A stretch of DNA of 64,000 bases from Rhizobacter sp. Root1238 (GTDB taxonomy: Bacteria; Pseudomonadota; Gammaproteobacteria; Burkholderiales; Burkholderiaceae_C): NCBI RefSeq assembly GCF_001425825.1, contig NZ_LMDM01000009.1:145339-209338 (forward strand), in the 5' to 3' direction. The position numbers and the translations under genes are program-made. Shown in pieces: positions 1-8,945 of this stretch. The stretch's first letter is position 1. Each line of letters begins with the position of its first letter. The notes below the pieces were generated by a model. It was given only the letters and a program-made list of their open reading frames with translations, had not been told where the DNA came from and did not search any database.

Positions 1-2454
1 CGAGACCTGGTTCGGCCCCGGCGCGAGGTCCAGCGATGCGATCTCGCCCAGCGGCACGTAGGCCGGCCCCGATGACGAGGCCGGCAGCGCGATCGGCAGC
101 CGGCGCAGCGCGTCGATGTCCTGTCGCACCGCCTCCGGCAGCCGCACCAGGATGTCGAAGCGCCGGTCGCCCTGGAAGAACGTGCCCGCCTCGCGCCCGC
201 CGATGGCCGCGGCCACCGTCTCCTGCACCTCGCCGAGGTTCAGCCCGTAGCGCGCGGCGCGGCCGCGGTCGATCTGCACCGACAGCATCGGCAGGCCGCC
301 GGTCTGCTCCACCTTCACGTCGGTCGCGCCCGGCACCGCCTGCAACACCGCCGCCAGGCGCGCCGCGGTCGCGTCGAGCACCTGCTGGTCGTCGCCGAAG
401 ACCTTGACGGCGACATCGGAGCGCACCCCCGAGATCAGCTCGTTGAAGCGCAGCTGGATCGGCTGCGACAGCTCGTGCTGGCTGCCCGGTTGACGGGCCG
501 CCTCGTCGCGGATCGCCGCCACCAGCTGCTCGCGGGTCTTGCGCGGCTCGGGCCACTGGTCGACCGGCTTCAGCATGATGTAGCCGTCGGAGATGTTCGG
601 CGGCATCGGGTCGGCCGCGATCTCCGCGGTGCCGGTGCGCGCGAAGACGCGTTCGATCTCCGGGAAGGCGGCCACCAGCCGGGCCTCGAGCTGCTTCTGC
701 ATCTCGACCGATTGCGTCAGGCTGGTGCCCGGGATGCGCAGCGCCTGGATCGCGAGGTCGCCTTCGTCGAGGTTGGGCACGAACTCGCTGCCGAGCCGGC
801 TTGCCACCGCCAGCGAGAACAGCACCGCCACCCCGGCAAACGCCAGCACCACCGGCGCATTCGCCATCGCGGCCCGCAACGCCGGCTCGTACCACTGGCG
901 CGCCCGCACCATCAGGCGGTTGTCCTGCTCGGCCACGCGGCCGCCCATGCACAAGGCCATCGCGGCCGGCACGAAGCTGAACGACAGCAGCATCGCGCCG
1001 AGCAGCGCCAGCAGCACCGTCCAGGCCATCGGATGGAACATCTTTCCCTCGACGCCGGTGAGCGCGAGGATCGGCAGGTAGACCACCATGATGATCAGCT
1101 GGCCGAACAACAGCGGCCGGCGCGTCTCCTTCGCCGCCAGCGCCACCTCGTGGAAGCGCTCGGCCCGCGTCAGCAGCCGCCCGTGTTTCGCCTGCGCGTG
1201 CGCGAGCCGGCGGATCGCGCCTTCGGCACCGACGATGGCGCCGTCGATCAGCAGGCCGAAGTCGAGCGCCCCGAGGCTCATCAGGTTGGCACTGATGCCG
1301 CGGCCCACCATGCCGCTGAAGGTGAACAGCATCGCCAGCGGAATCACCATCGCCACCACCAGCGCCGCGCGCAGGTTGCCGAGGAACGCGAACAGGATCG
1401 CGGTCACCAGCACCGCGCCTTCGAGCAGGTTGTTGCGCACGGTCGCGATGGCCTTGTCGACCAGCGTCGTGCGGTCGTAGACGGTGACCGCCTGCACGCC
1501 GTCGGGCAGCGTGGTGTTGATGGCCGCCATCTGCCGGTCGACCGCGCGCGAGACGCTGCGGCTGTTCTCGCCCATCAGCATGAACACCGTGCCGAGCACC
1601 ACCTCCCGGCCGTTCTCGGTGGCGGCGCCGGTGCGCAGCTCGCGGCCCGTCTCCACCTGCGCGACGTCGCGCACCCGCACGCCCGGCCCGACCAGGATGT
1701 CGCCGATGTCGTCGACCGAGCGCACCTGCCCCGGCGCGCGCACCAGCACCTGCTCGCCGCGCCGCTCGATGTAGCCGGCCCCCTGGTTGCCGTTGTTCTT
1801 CTCCAGCGCCGCCACCACGTCGGCCAGGCCCAGCCCGCGGGCACCGAGGCGCTCCAGGTCGGGAGCGACGACGTACTGCCGCTCGAAGCCGCCGATCGAG
1901 TTGACCTCGGTGACCCCGGGCACGTTGCGCAGCTGCGGCTTGATGACCCAGTCCTGGATCTCGCGCAGGTCGGTCGGCGTGTACGGCGTGCCGTCGGGCT
2001 TCTTCGCGCCGGGGCGGGCCTCCACCGTCCACAGGTAGATCTCGCCGAGGCCGGTCGAGATCGGCCCCATGCTCGGCGTGACGCCGCGCGGCAGCTGGTC
2101 GCGCGCCTCCTGCAGCCGCTGGTTGACGAGCTGGCGGGCGAAGTGGATGTCGGTGCCGTCGCGGAAGATCACCGTCACCTGCGACAGGCCGTAGCGCGAC
2201 AGCGACCGCGTCTGCTGCAGCCCGGGCAGCCCCGCCATCACGCGCTCGATCGGGTAGGTGATGCGCTGCTCGGTCTCGAGCGGCGAATAGCCGGGCGCCT
2301 CGGTGTTGATGACCGCCTGCACGCTGGAGATGTCGACCACCGCGTCGACCGGCAGCCGCGTGAAGTTCCAGGCGCCGAGGGCCGCCATCCCGGCGACGCC
2401 CAGCATGACCAGCCAGCGCTGCGCGATGCAGAAGTGAATGATGCGTTCGAACAT
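1..2454 (-). CDS. czcA: CzcA/CusA-family heavy-metal RND efflux pump (3' part missing)
   Basis: This is the inner-membrane proton-driven pump of a tripartite metal exporter. The start at 2454 gives MFERIIHFCIAQRWLVML, the usual beginning of heavy-metal-efflux RND proteins, with TM1 immediately following. The 818 visible residues cover the first periplasmic loop, the TM2-TM6 bundle and most of the second loop. The acidic TM4 segment reads LGALDFGLLIDGAIVGAEGA, which keeps the DFG-x3-DGA-x3-E pattern of the CzcA class. The family is about 1030-1060 residues long, so roughly 220 C-terminal residues lie off the left edge. The gene follows czcB by 14 bp. The metal, whether Co/Zn/Cd or Cu/Ag, cannot be fixed from the sequence; the neighbouring czcI-like gene favours divalent cations. 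Confidence 0.95.
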   Translation of the reverse strand, partial: MFERIIHFCIAQRWLVMLGVAGMAALGAWNFTRLPVDAVVDISSVQAVINTEAPGYSPLETEQRITYPIERVMAGLPGLQQTRSLSRYGLSQVTVIFRDGTDIHFARQLVNQRLQEARDQLPRGVTPSMGPISTGLGEIYLWTVEARPGAKKPDGTPYTPTDLREIQDWVIKPQLRNVPGVTEVNSIGGFERQYVVAPDLERLGARGLGLADVVAALEKNNGNQGAGYIERRGEQVLVRAPGQVRSVDDIGDILVGPGVRVRDVAQVETGRELRTGAATENGREVVLGTVFMLMGENSRSVSRAVDRQMAAINTTLPDGVQAVTVYDRTTLVDKAIATVRNNLLEGAVLVTAILFAFLGNLRAALVVAMVIPLAMLFTFSGMVGRGISANLMSLGALDFGLLIDGAIVGAEGAIRRLAHAQAKHGRLLTRAERFHEVALAAKETRRPLLFGQLIIMVVYLPILALTGVEGKMFHPMAWTVLLALLGAMLLSFSFVPAAMALCMGGRVAEQDNRLMVRARQWYEPALRAAMANAPVVLAFAGVAVLFSLAVASRLGSEFVPNLDEGDLAIQALRIPGTSLTQSVEMQKQLEARLVAAFPEIERVFARTGTAEIAADPMPPNISDGYIMLKPVDQWPEPRKTREQLVAAIRDEAARQPGSQHELSQPIQLRFNELISGVRSDVAVKVFGDDQQVLDATAARLAAVLQAVPGATDVKVEQTGGLPMLSVQIDRGRAARYGLNLGEVQETVAAAIGGREAGTFFQGDRRFDILVRLPEAVRQDIDALRRLPIALPASSSGPAYVPLGEIASLDLAPGPNQVS

Positions 2455-2468
2455 GGATCGCTCCGGCC

Positions 2469-3683
2469 TCAGTGGGCGTGCTCGGCGCCGGCCTTGCCGA
2501 GCTCCGATTTCAGGATGAAGGTGTTGCCCGCGGCATGGCGGTCGCCGGGCTGCAGGCCGGCGACGATCTCCACCCAGCGGCCGTCGCGGCGGCCGGTCCG
2601 GACCGGCCGCGCGACGAAGCCGCCCGGGGCCACGACGAAGAGCGTCGGCTGCCCGTCGATCTCCTGCAGCGCATCGGCCGCCACGGCCACCGGCACCTGC
2701 TGCGCCGCGCCCAGCGCCGCGACGGTCACGAACAGGCCGGGGCGCCAGGCGCCGTCGGGGTTGGCGAGCACGACGCGGGCGCGCGCGCTGCGGGTCTGCT
2801 CGCCGAGCAAGGCACCGATGTACGCGATGCGGCCTTCGGCGGTGCGCTCGAACGCGGTCGACGACACCACCACCTTCTGGCCGACGCGCAGCGTCGCGAG
2901 GTCCTTTGGCGCGACCGCGAACTCGGCCCAGACGCTGCGCAGGTCGGAGACGGTGAAGACGCTGGCGTCTTCCTTGACCGCCTCGCCGGCGGCCAGGTGC
3001 TTCTCGACCACGGTGCCGGCGAACGGCGCCCGCAGCGCGAGGCGGTTCAGCGGGCCGTCGGCCGTGGCCGGGGCGCCGACGGCGGCCAGCTTCGCTTGCG
3101 CGTTCTCCACCGCGATGTCGGCCTCCTGCAGCGCCGCCTGCGCCTGCTGGAGGTCGTGCAAGGCCGAGACCTTCTGTTCCCACAGCGTCTTCTCGCGCTC
3201 GTGCGCCACGCGCGCGGCGGCCTGCCGCTTGCGTGCGCCCAGCAGTTCGCTGCGCTGCTCGGAGAGCGCGGTGCTCGCGATCACCGCCAGCACCTGCCCG
3301 GCCTGCACCACCTGCCCGAGGCTTGCCGGCACGGCCTGCGCGACGCCGGCGAGCCGGGGCACGATGTGCGCGGTGCGGTCGTCGTCGAAGCGGATCTCCC
3401 CGAGGAAAGGCGTGCCGTGCTGCAGCGTGGCCGGGCCCGCGGCCTGCACCGCGATGCCGGCCGCCTTCAGCTGCGCATCGTCGATCCTGACCTCGCGCTG
3501 GTCGTGGGCGCTTGCGCCGGCGAGCACATCGGGACGCTCGCTTCGGTGTTCGTCGGCGTGTGCCTCGTGGCCTGCCGCTTCGCCGCCGGGATGCCGTTCG
3601 GTCAGCAGCACGGCCGTGCCGCCCAGCAGCCCGGCCAGCACGATGACCGCGATCGCAATGCCTTGTCGTTGTGTGATTGCCAT
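2469..3683 (-). CDS. czcB: CzcB-type periplasmic adaptor (membrane fusion protein)
   Basis: The adaptor links the RND pump to the outer-membrane channel. The start at 3683 (MAITQRQG) puts the membrane anchor at about residues 7-25. The frame is open 11 codons further, to 3716, but that start would overlap czcC. After the anchor come a His/Glu-rich stretch (about 30-60) of the kind that can bind metal, a split lipoyl/barrel-sandwich region around a helical hairpin with many Gln/Ala/Glu (about 130-200), then beta-barrel domains. At 404 residues it fits the family. It lies between czcC, 22 bp upstream, and czcA, 14 bp downstream, so the three are probably one transcript. Confidence 0.93.
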   Translation of the reverse strand: MAITQRQGIAIAVIVLAGLLGGTAVLLTERHPGGEAAGHEAHADEHRSERPDVLAGASAHDQREVRIDDAQLKAAGIAVQAAGPATLQHGTPFLGEIRFDDDRTAHIVPRLAGVAQAVPASLGQVVQAGQVLAVIASTALSEQRSELLGARKRQAAARVAHEREKTLWEQKVSALHDLQQAQAALQEADIAVENAQAKLAAVGAPATADGPLNRLALRAPFAGTVVEKHLAAGEAVKEDASVFTVSDLRSVWAEFAVAPKDLATLRVGQKVVVSSTAFERTAEGRIAYIGALLGEQTRSARARVVLANPDGAWRPGLFVTVAALGAAQQVPVAVAADALQEIDGQPTLFVVAPGGFVARPVRTGRRDGRWVEIVAGLQPGDRHAAGNTFILKSELGKAGAEHAH

Positions 3684-3705
3684 GGTGATTCTCGAGGGTT
3701 GGGGG

Positions 3706-4929
3706 TCAGCGGCCAAGCAGGCGATCGATCGCCGCGGCGGCCTGGTGGGCGCTGGACAGCGCCGACAGATGGCGCTCGCGGGCCTGCAGCAGCGAACGCT
3801 GCGCGTCGAGCACGTCGAGGAAGCCGAACTTGCCAGCCTCGAAACCGCGCGTCGCGGCGTCGTGGGCCTGGCGCGCGGCCGGCAGCACCGTGTCCTTCAG
3901 CCGGCGCACCGTGGTGGTCGCCAGCGCCAGCTGCCCGCAGGCCTGCTGCAACGCCGCCAGCGCCTGCAGGCGGGCCTGCTGCTGCTCGGCCTCGGCCTTG
4001 TCGGCACGGCGCGCCGCTTCGAGCACGCCGCCCTGCTGGCGGTCGAACAGCGGCAAGGGCAGCGAGACGCCGACGATGGCCAGCGTGCGCCCGAGCTCGT
4101 TGTCGCGCTTGGCGCCCACGCTGACGCCCAGGTCGGGCACCGCGCGGCTGCGCGCCAGGTCGACCAGCGCGCGCTGCCGGTCGAGCTCGAGGCGGTGCGC
4201 CTGCAGGCCGGGCGAGGCGTCCAACCCGGCCAGCAGCTCGCCGAACGGCGGGCGCGAGGGCAGCGCGTCGGTGTCGCCCTGCACGCGGGCGAAGTCCGGC
4301 TCGGCGTCGCCCCACAGCGTGGCCAGCGACCGGCGCGCCTGGGCCAGCGCGACGTCGGCCTCGGCGGCTTCGAGCTGCGCATTCGCCTCGTCGACGCGCG
4401 CACGGGCTTCATCGATCGGCGCCACCTTGCCGGCGGCCACGCGCCGGGCGGCGGCATCGGCGGCCGCGGCAGCGAGCCGGACCGAATCCGCACTCAGCGC
4501 CAGCCGTTCCTGCGCCACCAGCACGCCGAAGAACTCGCGGGCGACTTCGGCGCGCAGCCGCGAGCGGGTGTCGGCCGAGACCGCCTGCGCCAGCTCGCGC
4601 GAGCGTTCGGCCACCGCGATCCGCGCCGCGCGCTTGCCGCCGAGCTCGATCGGCCATTCGAGCGTGGCCGTCGTGCTGCGCGACGCGCGCCGGGTGTCTT
4701 CGACGGCGGCGTTCAGCGTCGGATTGGCGCGTGCGCCGGCTTGCTGCAGCGCCGCTTCGGCGGCGTCGGCATCGCGCTGCGCCGCCAGCAGCACGGGGCT
4801 GCGCGACACGGCCCGTTCGACGGCGCCGTCGAGGCTGAGTTCAAGAAAGGGAGTCGCAGGCTGGGCCTGGACAGGAAGCGGGCTCGACCACATCGCCGCG
4901 AGCACCAGCGGCATCAACATTCTTCGCAT
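3706..4929 (-). CDS. czcC: CzcC-type outer-membrane efflux channel (TolC family)
   Basis: This is the outer-membrane channel of the metal exporter. An N-terminal signal peptide (about residues 1-22, ending PVQAQ) is followed by two repeated outer-membrane-efflux modules dominated by long Ala/Arg/Glu-rich helices. Each module has a strand segment; the second reads VSLPLPLFDRQQGG, a typical TolC-family strand-turn. The length of 407 residues is normal for CzcC. It sits upstream of czcB and downstream of the czcI-like gene, in the order czcI-czcC-czcB-czcA known from cation-resistance operons. The gene separation from czcI (80 bp) could hold a weak internal promoter. Confidence 0.92.
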   Translation of the reverse strand: MRRMLMPLVLAAMWSSPLPVQAQPATPFLELSLDGAVERAVSRSPVLLAAQRDADAAEAALQQAGARANPTLNAAVEDTRRASRSTTATLEWPIELGGKRAARIAVAERSRELAQAVSADTRSRLRAEVAREFFGVLVAQERLALSADSVRLAAAAADAAARRVAAGKVAPIDEARARVDEANAQLEAAEADVALAQARRSLATLWGDAEPDFARVQGDTDALPSRPPFGELLAGLDASPGLQAHRLELDRQRALVDLARSRAVPDLGVSVGAKRDNELGRTLAIVGVSLPLPLFDRQQGGVLEAARRADKAEAEQQQARLQALAALQQACGQLALATTTVRRLKDTVLPAARQAHDAATRGFEAGKFGFLDVLDAQRSLLQARERHLSALSSAHQAAAAIDRLLGR

Positions 4930-5009
4930 CGAATCTCATCGGTTGGGACCTGAGGATTCGGCGAAACGCGAGCGCCTCCGCGACCGGAAGCGGGGGGAAT
5001 GGAGTCAGT

Positions 5010-5402
5010 TCACGCGTCTCGCCGGACGGCGAGACGGGGCCACTGGGGGCGGTCGGGCGCCCGGGCGAGCGCGGAGCTGAACGCCGCGTCGGACGACAGC
5101 CCGGCGGCGCTGGCGGATTGCAGGGCCGGCGAGCCTTGCAGCGTGCCGGGGCCGAGGGCCGGGCTGCAGGCGGCATGGCAGGTGGCGCAGTCGGTGTCGA
5201 CGGCCAGCGAGCCGCCGGACGCCTGCCCGCGCTCGTCTTGATGCTCGTGCAGGTGGTGGCCGATGTGGCGGGCCTGGACGCTGCCGCCGGGCGCGGCGCC
5301 CTCGTGTTGACCACTCTCGTGTTGACAATACGCAGAGGCAGCCCCCCACGCCAGCTGCAGCGGCAGCAGCACGGCGAAGAACAGGAGCAGCCAGCGGCGC
5401 AT
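5010..5402 (-). CDS. czcI: CzcI-like periplasmic cation-resistance protein
   Basis: This 130-residue secreted protein has a clear signal peptide (MRRWLLLFFAVLLPLQLAWG). The mature part is rich in metal-liganding side chains: AYCQHESGQHEG, then HIGHHLHEHQDE, then CATCHAAC. The signal peptide, the AYCQHE start of the mature chain and the position upstream of czcC match the CzcI family known from Ralstonia/Cupriavidus-type operons, where it is thought to modulate induction or buffer periplasmic metal. The histidines and cysteines can be read directly; the regulatory role is family knowledge. It is probably the first gene of the efflux operon. Confidence 0.8.
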   Translation of the reverse strand: MRRWLLLFFAVLLPLQLAWGAASAYCQHESGQHEGAAPGGSVQARHIGHHLHEHQDERGQASGGSLAVDTDCATCHAACSPALGPGTLQGSPALQSASAAGLSSDAAFSSALARAPDRPQWPRLAVRRDA

Positions 5403-5408
5403 CGACGG

Positions 5409-5666
5409 TCAGACCTTGCGCTTCTTGCGGCGGCCGCGATGGTCCATGCCGAGCTTCTCGAGGCTTTCCTTGCGCCGCTTGGCCACGCGCTCGTCCATCT
5501 TCTCGATCTCCTTGCGCTTGGTGTAGCCGGTAGTGTCCGCAAAGATCCACCAGGCGATGGCCGCGGCGAACGGCCACAGGATCGCGAGCCAGCCCCATTC
5601 GGCGGCCGGCCCGACCTCGGCCATTTTCATCACCAGCAGCAAGACGCCCAAAACGACGAAATACAT
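5409..5666 (-). CDS. Small Trp-rich membrane protein (TIGR04438-like)
   Basis: This 85-residue protein has two hydrophobic segments (about residues 1-15 and 25-43). The second is Trp-rich and reads WGWLAILWPFAAAIAWWIF. A strongly basic tail follows, ending HRGRRKKRKV. This arrangement is characteristic of the short Trp-rich family described as TIGR04438 in Burkholderiales, whose function is unknown. It ends 6 bp before the czcI-like gene on the same strand, so it may be co-transcribed with it, but no functional link to metal efflux is evident. It is divergent from the cytochrome c gene. Confidence 0.75.
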   Translation of the reverse strand: MYFVVLGVLLLVMKMAEVGPAAEWGWLAILWPFAAAIAWWIFADTTGYTKRKEIEKMDERVAKRRKESLEKLGMDHRGRRKKRKV

Positions 5667-5791
5667 GATCTTCCCTCGGCCTTCCGGCTTGTCCTACGGC
5701 AAGGCACGGTCAACCGCGCCACGTAGAATTCGTTGAGTTGTCCAGTGATCCAAATGTAATGGATGGCTCCCCACCCCTTCGGAAGGAAATC

Positions 5792-6100
5792 ATGAAGTCG
5801 CTGCTTTCGCTGATCGTTGCCCTCTCCGCCCTGGCGGCCGCACCGGCTTTCGCCAACCCGGAGCTGGCGCAGAAGAAGAACTGCATGGCCTGCCACGCCG
5901 TCGACAAGAAGCTGGTCGGCCCGGCCTACAAGGACGTCGCCGCGAAGTACGCCGGCCAGAAGGACGCCGTCGACAAGCTGTCGCAAAAGGTCATCAAGGG
6001 CGGTGCCGGTGTCTGGGGCGCGGTGCCGATGCCGGCGAACACGCAGGTGTCGGATGCCGAAGCCAAGCAACTGGTGACCTGGATCCTCGGCTTGAAGTGA
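5792..6100 (+). CDS. Periplasmic class I c-type cytochrome (c551/c552-like)
   Basis: This small electron carrier is 102 residues long with a signal peptide of about 20 residues (ending APAFA). The mature chain carries one haem-attachment motif, CMACH, near its N-terminus and the distal methionine region GVWGAVPMPANTQVSDAEAK, the usual Met ligand loop of c551-type cytochromes. The start at 5792 has a good Shine-Dalgarno (GGAAGGAA) 2 bp upstream; the frame is open further upstream but without a ribosome site. It stands alone and ends in the hairpin region shared with acsA. It probably donates electrons to a terminal oxidase or peroxidase; the partner is not shown here. Confidence 0.9.
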   Translation: MKSLLSLIVALSALAAAPAFANPELAQKKNCMACHAVDKKLVGPAYKDVAAKYAGQKDAVDKLSQKVIKGGAGVWGAVPMPANTQVSDAEAKQLVTWILGLK

Positions 6101-6109
6101 CCCACCCCC

Positions 6110-6126
6110 GAGGCGCTTCGCGCCTC
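6110..6126. repeat. Gene-end palindrome GAGGCGC-TTC-GCGCCTC
   Basis: This is a 17-bp perfect inverted repeat with a 3-nt loop, 10 bp after the cytochrome c stop codon. Variants with the same core occur at 17226-17242 and 21480-21498, also at gene ends. It is followed by a second GC-rich palindromic stretch (CCCCCTCAAGGGGGC, 6124-6139). It looks like a dispersed intergenic hairpin element of this genome. Confidence 0.6.
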
Positions 6127-6189
6127 CCCCTCAAGGGGGCGCCGCCAGTGGCCCGGCAAAGCCGGTTCCGCGGCGTGCGCTGGATATAG

Positions 6190-6210
6190 AAGGCCCCCCT
6201 GCGGGGCCTT
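6190..6210. terminator. Bidirectional terminator-like hairpin between cytochrome c and acsA
   Basis: The inverted repeat AAGGCCCC-CCTGC-GGGGCCTT forms an 8-bp stem with a 5-nt loop. It lies between two convergent genes and ends 7 bp before the acsA stop codon. The A/T pairs at both stem ends and the downstream CGTCATTTC suit a rho-independent terminator acting in either direction, though the T-tract is short. Confidence 0.65.
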
Positions 6211-6217
6211 CGTCATT

Positions 6218-8188
6218 TCAATAGGCCTGCCCCAGCTGCTCCAGGATCGCCGGGTTCTCCAGCGTGCTGGTGTCCTGCGTCACCGCCTCGCCCTTGGCCA
6301 CCGAGCGCAGCAAGCGCCGCATGATCTTGCCGGAGCGCGTCTTCGGCAGGTTGTCGCCGAAGCGGATGTCCTTCGGCTTCGCGATCGGGCCGATCTCCTT
6401 GCCGACCCAGTCGCGCAGCTGTTTCGCGATCGCCTTGGCCTCGTCGCCGGTCGGGCGCGGGCGCTTCAGCACGACGAACGCGCAGATCGCCTCGCCGGTC
6501 GTGTCGTCCGGGCGGCCGACCACCGCGGCTTCGGCGACCAGGTCGGTGCAGCCGACCAGCGCCGATTCGATCTCCATCGTGCCCATCCGGTGCCCGCTGA
6601 CGTTCAGCACGTCGTCGATGCGGCCGGTGATCGTGAAGTAACCGGTCTTCTCGTCGCGGATCGCGCCGTCGCCGGCCAGGTAGTAGCGGCCCTGGAAATC
6701 GGCCGGGTAGTAGCTCTTCTTGAAGCGCTCCGGGTCGCCGTAGATGGTGCGGATCATCGCCGGCCACGGCTTCTTGACGACCAGGATGCCGCCCTGCCCG
6801 TTCGGCACGTCCTTGCCGGTCTCGTCGACGACGGCCGCGATGATGCCGGGGAACGGCAGCGTGCAGGAGCCCGGCACCAGCGGCGTCGCGCCCGGCAGCG
6901 GCGTGATCATGTGGCCGCCGGTCTCGGTCTGCCAGAAGGTGTCGACGATCGGGCAGCGGCCGCCGCCGATGTGCTCGTGGTACCACTCCCACGCGGCCGG
7001 GTTGATCGGCTCGCCGACCGAGCCGAGGATGCGCAGCGACGCGAGGTCGTAGTTGCGCGGGTGCACCGCGGCATTGCTCTCGGCCGCCTTGATCAGCGAG
7101 CGGATCGCGGTCGGTGCGGTGTAGAAGATCGAGACCTTGTGGTCCTGGATCATCCGCCAGAAGCGGCCGGCATCGGGATAGGTCGGCACGCCCTCGAACA
7201 CGACCTCGGTGCCGCCGAGCGCCAGCGGCCCGTAGGCGATGTAGGTGTGGCCGGTCACCCAGCCGATGTCGGCGGTGCACCAGAAGATGTCGTCGGGCTT
7301 CAGGTCGAAGGTCCACTTCGTCGTCAGCGCCGCGTGCAGCAGGTAGCCGCCGGTCGAATGCTGCACGCCCTTCGGCTTGCCGGTGGAACCCGAGGTGTAC
7401 AGCAGGAACAGCGGGTGTTCGGCGCCGACCCATTCGGGCTCGCAGGTGGCCGGCTGCGCGGCCGTCAGCTCGTGCATCCAGCGGTCGCGCGACGCATCGA
7501 ACGCGATCTTGCCGCCGGTGCGCTGGTAGACGATCACGCTCTTGATGCTGTCGCAGCCGCCGAGCGCGATCGCGTCGTCGACGATCGCCTTCAGCGGCAG
7601 CTGCTTGCCGCCGCGCAGCTGCTCGTCGGCGGTGATCACCATCACCGCGCCGGCGTCTTCGATGCGATCGCGCAGGCTCTGCGCCGAGAAACCGCCGAAC
7701 ACCACCGAATGGGTCGCGCCGATGCGCGCGCAGGCCTGCATCGCGACCACGCCCTCGACCGACATCGACATGTAGATGACGACGCGGTCGCCCTTCCCGA
7801 CGCCCTGCGACTTCAGTGCGTTGGCCATGCGGCAGGTCTTTGCCAGCAGGTCGCGGTAGCTGACGCGCGTCACCTGGCCGTCATCGGCCTCGAAGACGAT
7901 CGCGGTCTTGTCGCCGAGGCCGGCCTCGACCTGCTTGTCCAGGCAGTTGTACGAGACGTTCAGCGTGCCGTCCTCGAACCACTTGAAGAACGGCGCCTGG
8001 CTGCTGTCGAGCGTCTTCGTGAACGGCGTCTTCCAGCTCACCATCTCGCGCGCGAGACGGGCCCAGTAGCCTTCGTAGTCGGCCTCGGCCTCGGCGCACA
8101 GCTTGTCGTAGGCGGCCATGCCGGACACATGGGCGGCCTTGGCCAGTGCCGCGGGCGGGGGGTAGACCTTGTGCTCGCTCGAACTCAT
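6218..8188 (-). CDS. acsA: Acetyl-CoA synthetase
   Basis: This AMP-forming enzyme activates acetate (ATP + acetate + CoA to acetyl-CoA). It has 656 residues, close to the 650 typical of Acs. The adenylation P-loop reads [12 protein letters not shown]; further signatures are [10 protein letters not shown] in the A5 region and the hinge/A8 segment [15 protein letters not shown]. The C-terminal [14 protein letters not shown] contains the catalytic lysine that is acetylated in known Acs enzymes. The start at 8188 has an AAGGAG site upstream. It is a monocistronic gene, divergent from the UPF0114 gene across 154 bp. Confidence 0.97.
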   Translation of the reverse strand: MSSSEHKVYPPPAALAKAAHVSGMAAYDKLCAEAEADYEGYWARLAREMVSWKTPFTKTLDSSQAPFFKWFEDGTLNVSYNCLDKQVEAGLGDKTAIVFEADDGQVTRVSYRDLLAKTCRMANALKSQGVGKGDRVVIYMSMSVEGVVAMQACARIGATHSVVFGGFSAQSLRDRIEDAGAVMVITADEQLRGGKQLPLKAIVDDAIALGGCDSIKSVIVYQRTGGKIAFDASRDRWMHELTAAQPATCEPEWVGAEHPLFLLYTSGSTGKPKGVQHSTGGYLLHAALTTKWTFDLKPDDIFWCTADIGWVTGHTYIAYGPLALGGTEVVFEGVPTYPDAGRFWRMIQDHKVSIFYTAPTAIRSLIKAAESNAAVHPRNYDLASLRILGSVGEPINPAAWEWYHEHIGGGRCPIVDTFWQTETGGHMITPLPGATPLVPGSCTLPFPGIIAAVVDETGKDVPNGQGGILVVKKPWPAMIRTIYGDPERFKKSYYPADFQGRYYLAGDGAIRDEKTGYFTITGRIDDVLNVSGHRMGTMEIESALVGCTDLVAEAAVVGRPDDTTGEAICAFVVLKRPRPTGDEAKAIAKQLRDWVGKEIGPIAKPKDIRFGDNLPKTRSGKIMRRLLRSVAKGEAVTQDTSTLENPAILEQLGQAY

Positions 8189-8342
8189 TGCTTGTCTCCT
8201 TCAGCGGTTTGCGCAGCGGTTTGCAAATTCTGCTCGCACCATAGACAGCTGCTCTTACGAACGACTGACGAAGGCGCCCGGGGTCTTCACCGATGGTGGG
8301 CCAACTAGAATTCCCGGCAACCGGACTATCCCTGCACTCCCC

Positions 8343-8945
8343 ATGGCCCAGATTCCCGATCGCGGCGACCGCAAGCTGCGCGCGTTGCCCAACCTCATCT
8401 TCATGAGCCGTTGGCTGCAGTTGCCGCTGTACCTCGGGCTGATCGTCGCGCAGGCGGTCTACGTGTTCCACTTCTGGGTCGAGCTGGTGCACCTGGTCGA
8501 AGCGGCCTTCGGCAGCCAGACGGCGCTGCAGGCGGTGTTCAGCGCGGTCGGCGTCAGCGGCGAGGCGGCCCAGGGCACCAAGCTGACCGAGACGACGATC
8601 ATGCTGGTGGTGCTCGGACTGATCGACGTGGTGATGATCTCCAACCTGCTGATCATGGTGATCGTCGGCGGCTACGAGACCTTCGTGTCGCGCATGAACC
8701 TCGAAGGCCACCCCGACCAGCCCGAATGGCTGAGCCACGTCAACGCGTCGGTGCTGAAGGTCAAGCTCGCGACCGCGATCATCGGCATCTCGTCGATCCA
8801 CCTGCTGAAGACCTTCATCAACGCCGACGCGCTGAGCGACCGAGTGCTGATCGCGCAGACGGTGATCCACTGCGCGTTCCTGCTGTCGGCGATGGCGATC
8901 GCGATGACGGACCGGCTGCTGCCCAGAGGCCCCGCCGATCACTGA
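8343..8945 (+). CDS. UPF0114 / YqhA family membrane protein
   Basis: This 200-residue integral membrane protein has about four hydrophobic segments: residues around 20-40, 80-105 (IMLVVLGLIDVVMISNLLIMV), 138-155 and 170-190. The sequence between them, such as GGYETFVSR followed by WLSHVN and LKVKLA, is typical of the YqhA/TIGR00645 family, whose function is not established. The chosen ATG is the one immediately before MAQIPDRGDRK; the frame is open 58 codons upstream but that part is unlike the family. Its last 7 bp overlap the 3' end of nhaA on the opposite strand. Confidence 0.88.
   Translation: MAQIPDRGDRKLRALPNLIFMSRWLQLPLYLGLIVAQAVYVFHFWVELVHLVEAAFGSQTALQAVFSAVGVSGEAAQGTKLTETTIMLVVLGLIDVVMISNLLIMVIVGGYETFVSRMNLEGHPDQPEWLSHVNASVLKVKLATAIIGISSIHLLKTFINADALSDRVLIAQTVIHCAFLLSAMAIAMTDRLLPRGPADH

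Noticed and set aside
475-4953. Very long open frame on the plus strand (1492 codons)
   Set aside because: It is antisense to the czcC, czcB and czcA genes, is Arg/His/Gln-rich and has no domain pattern; it is a GC-content shadow.
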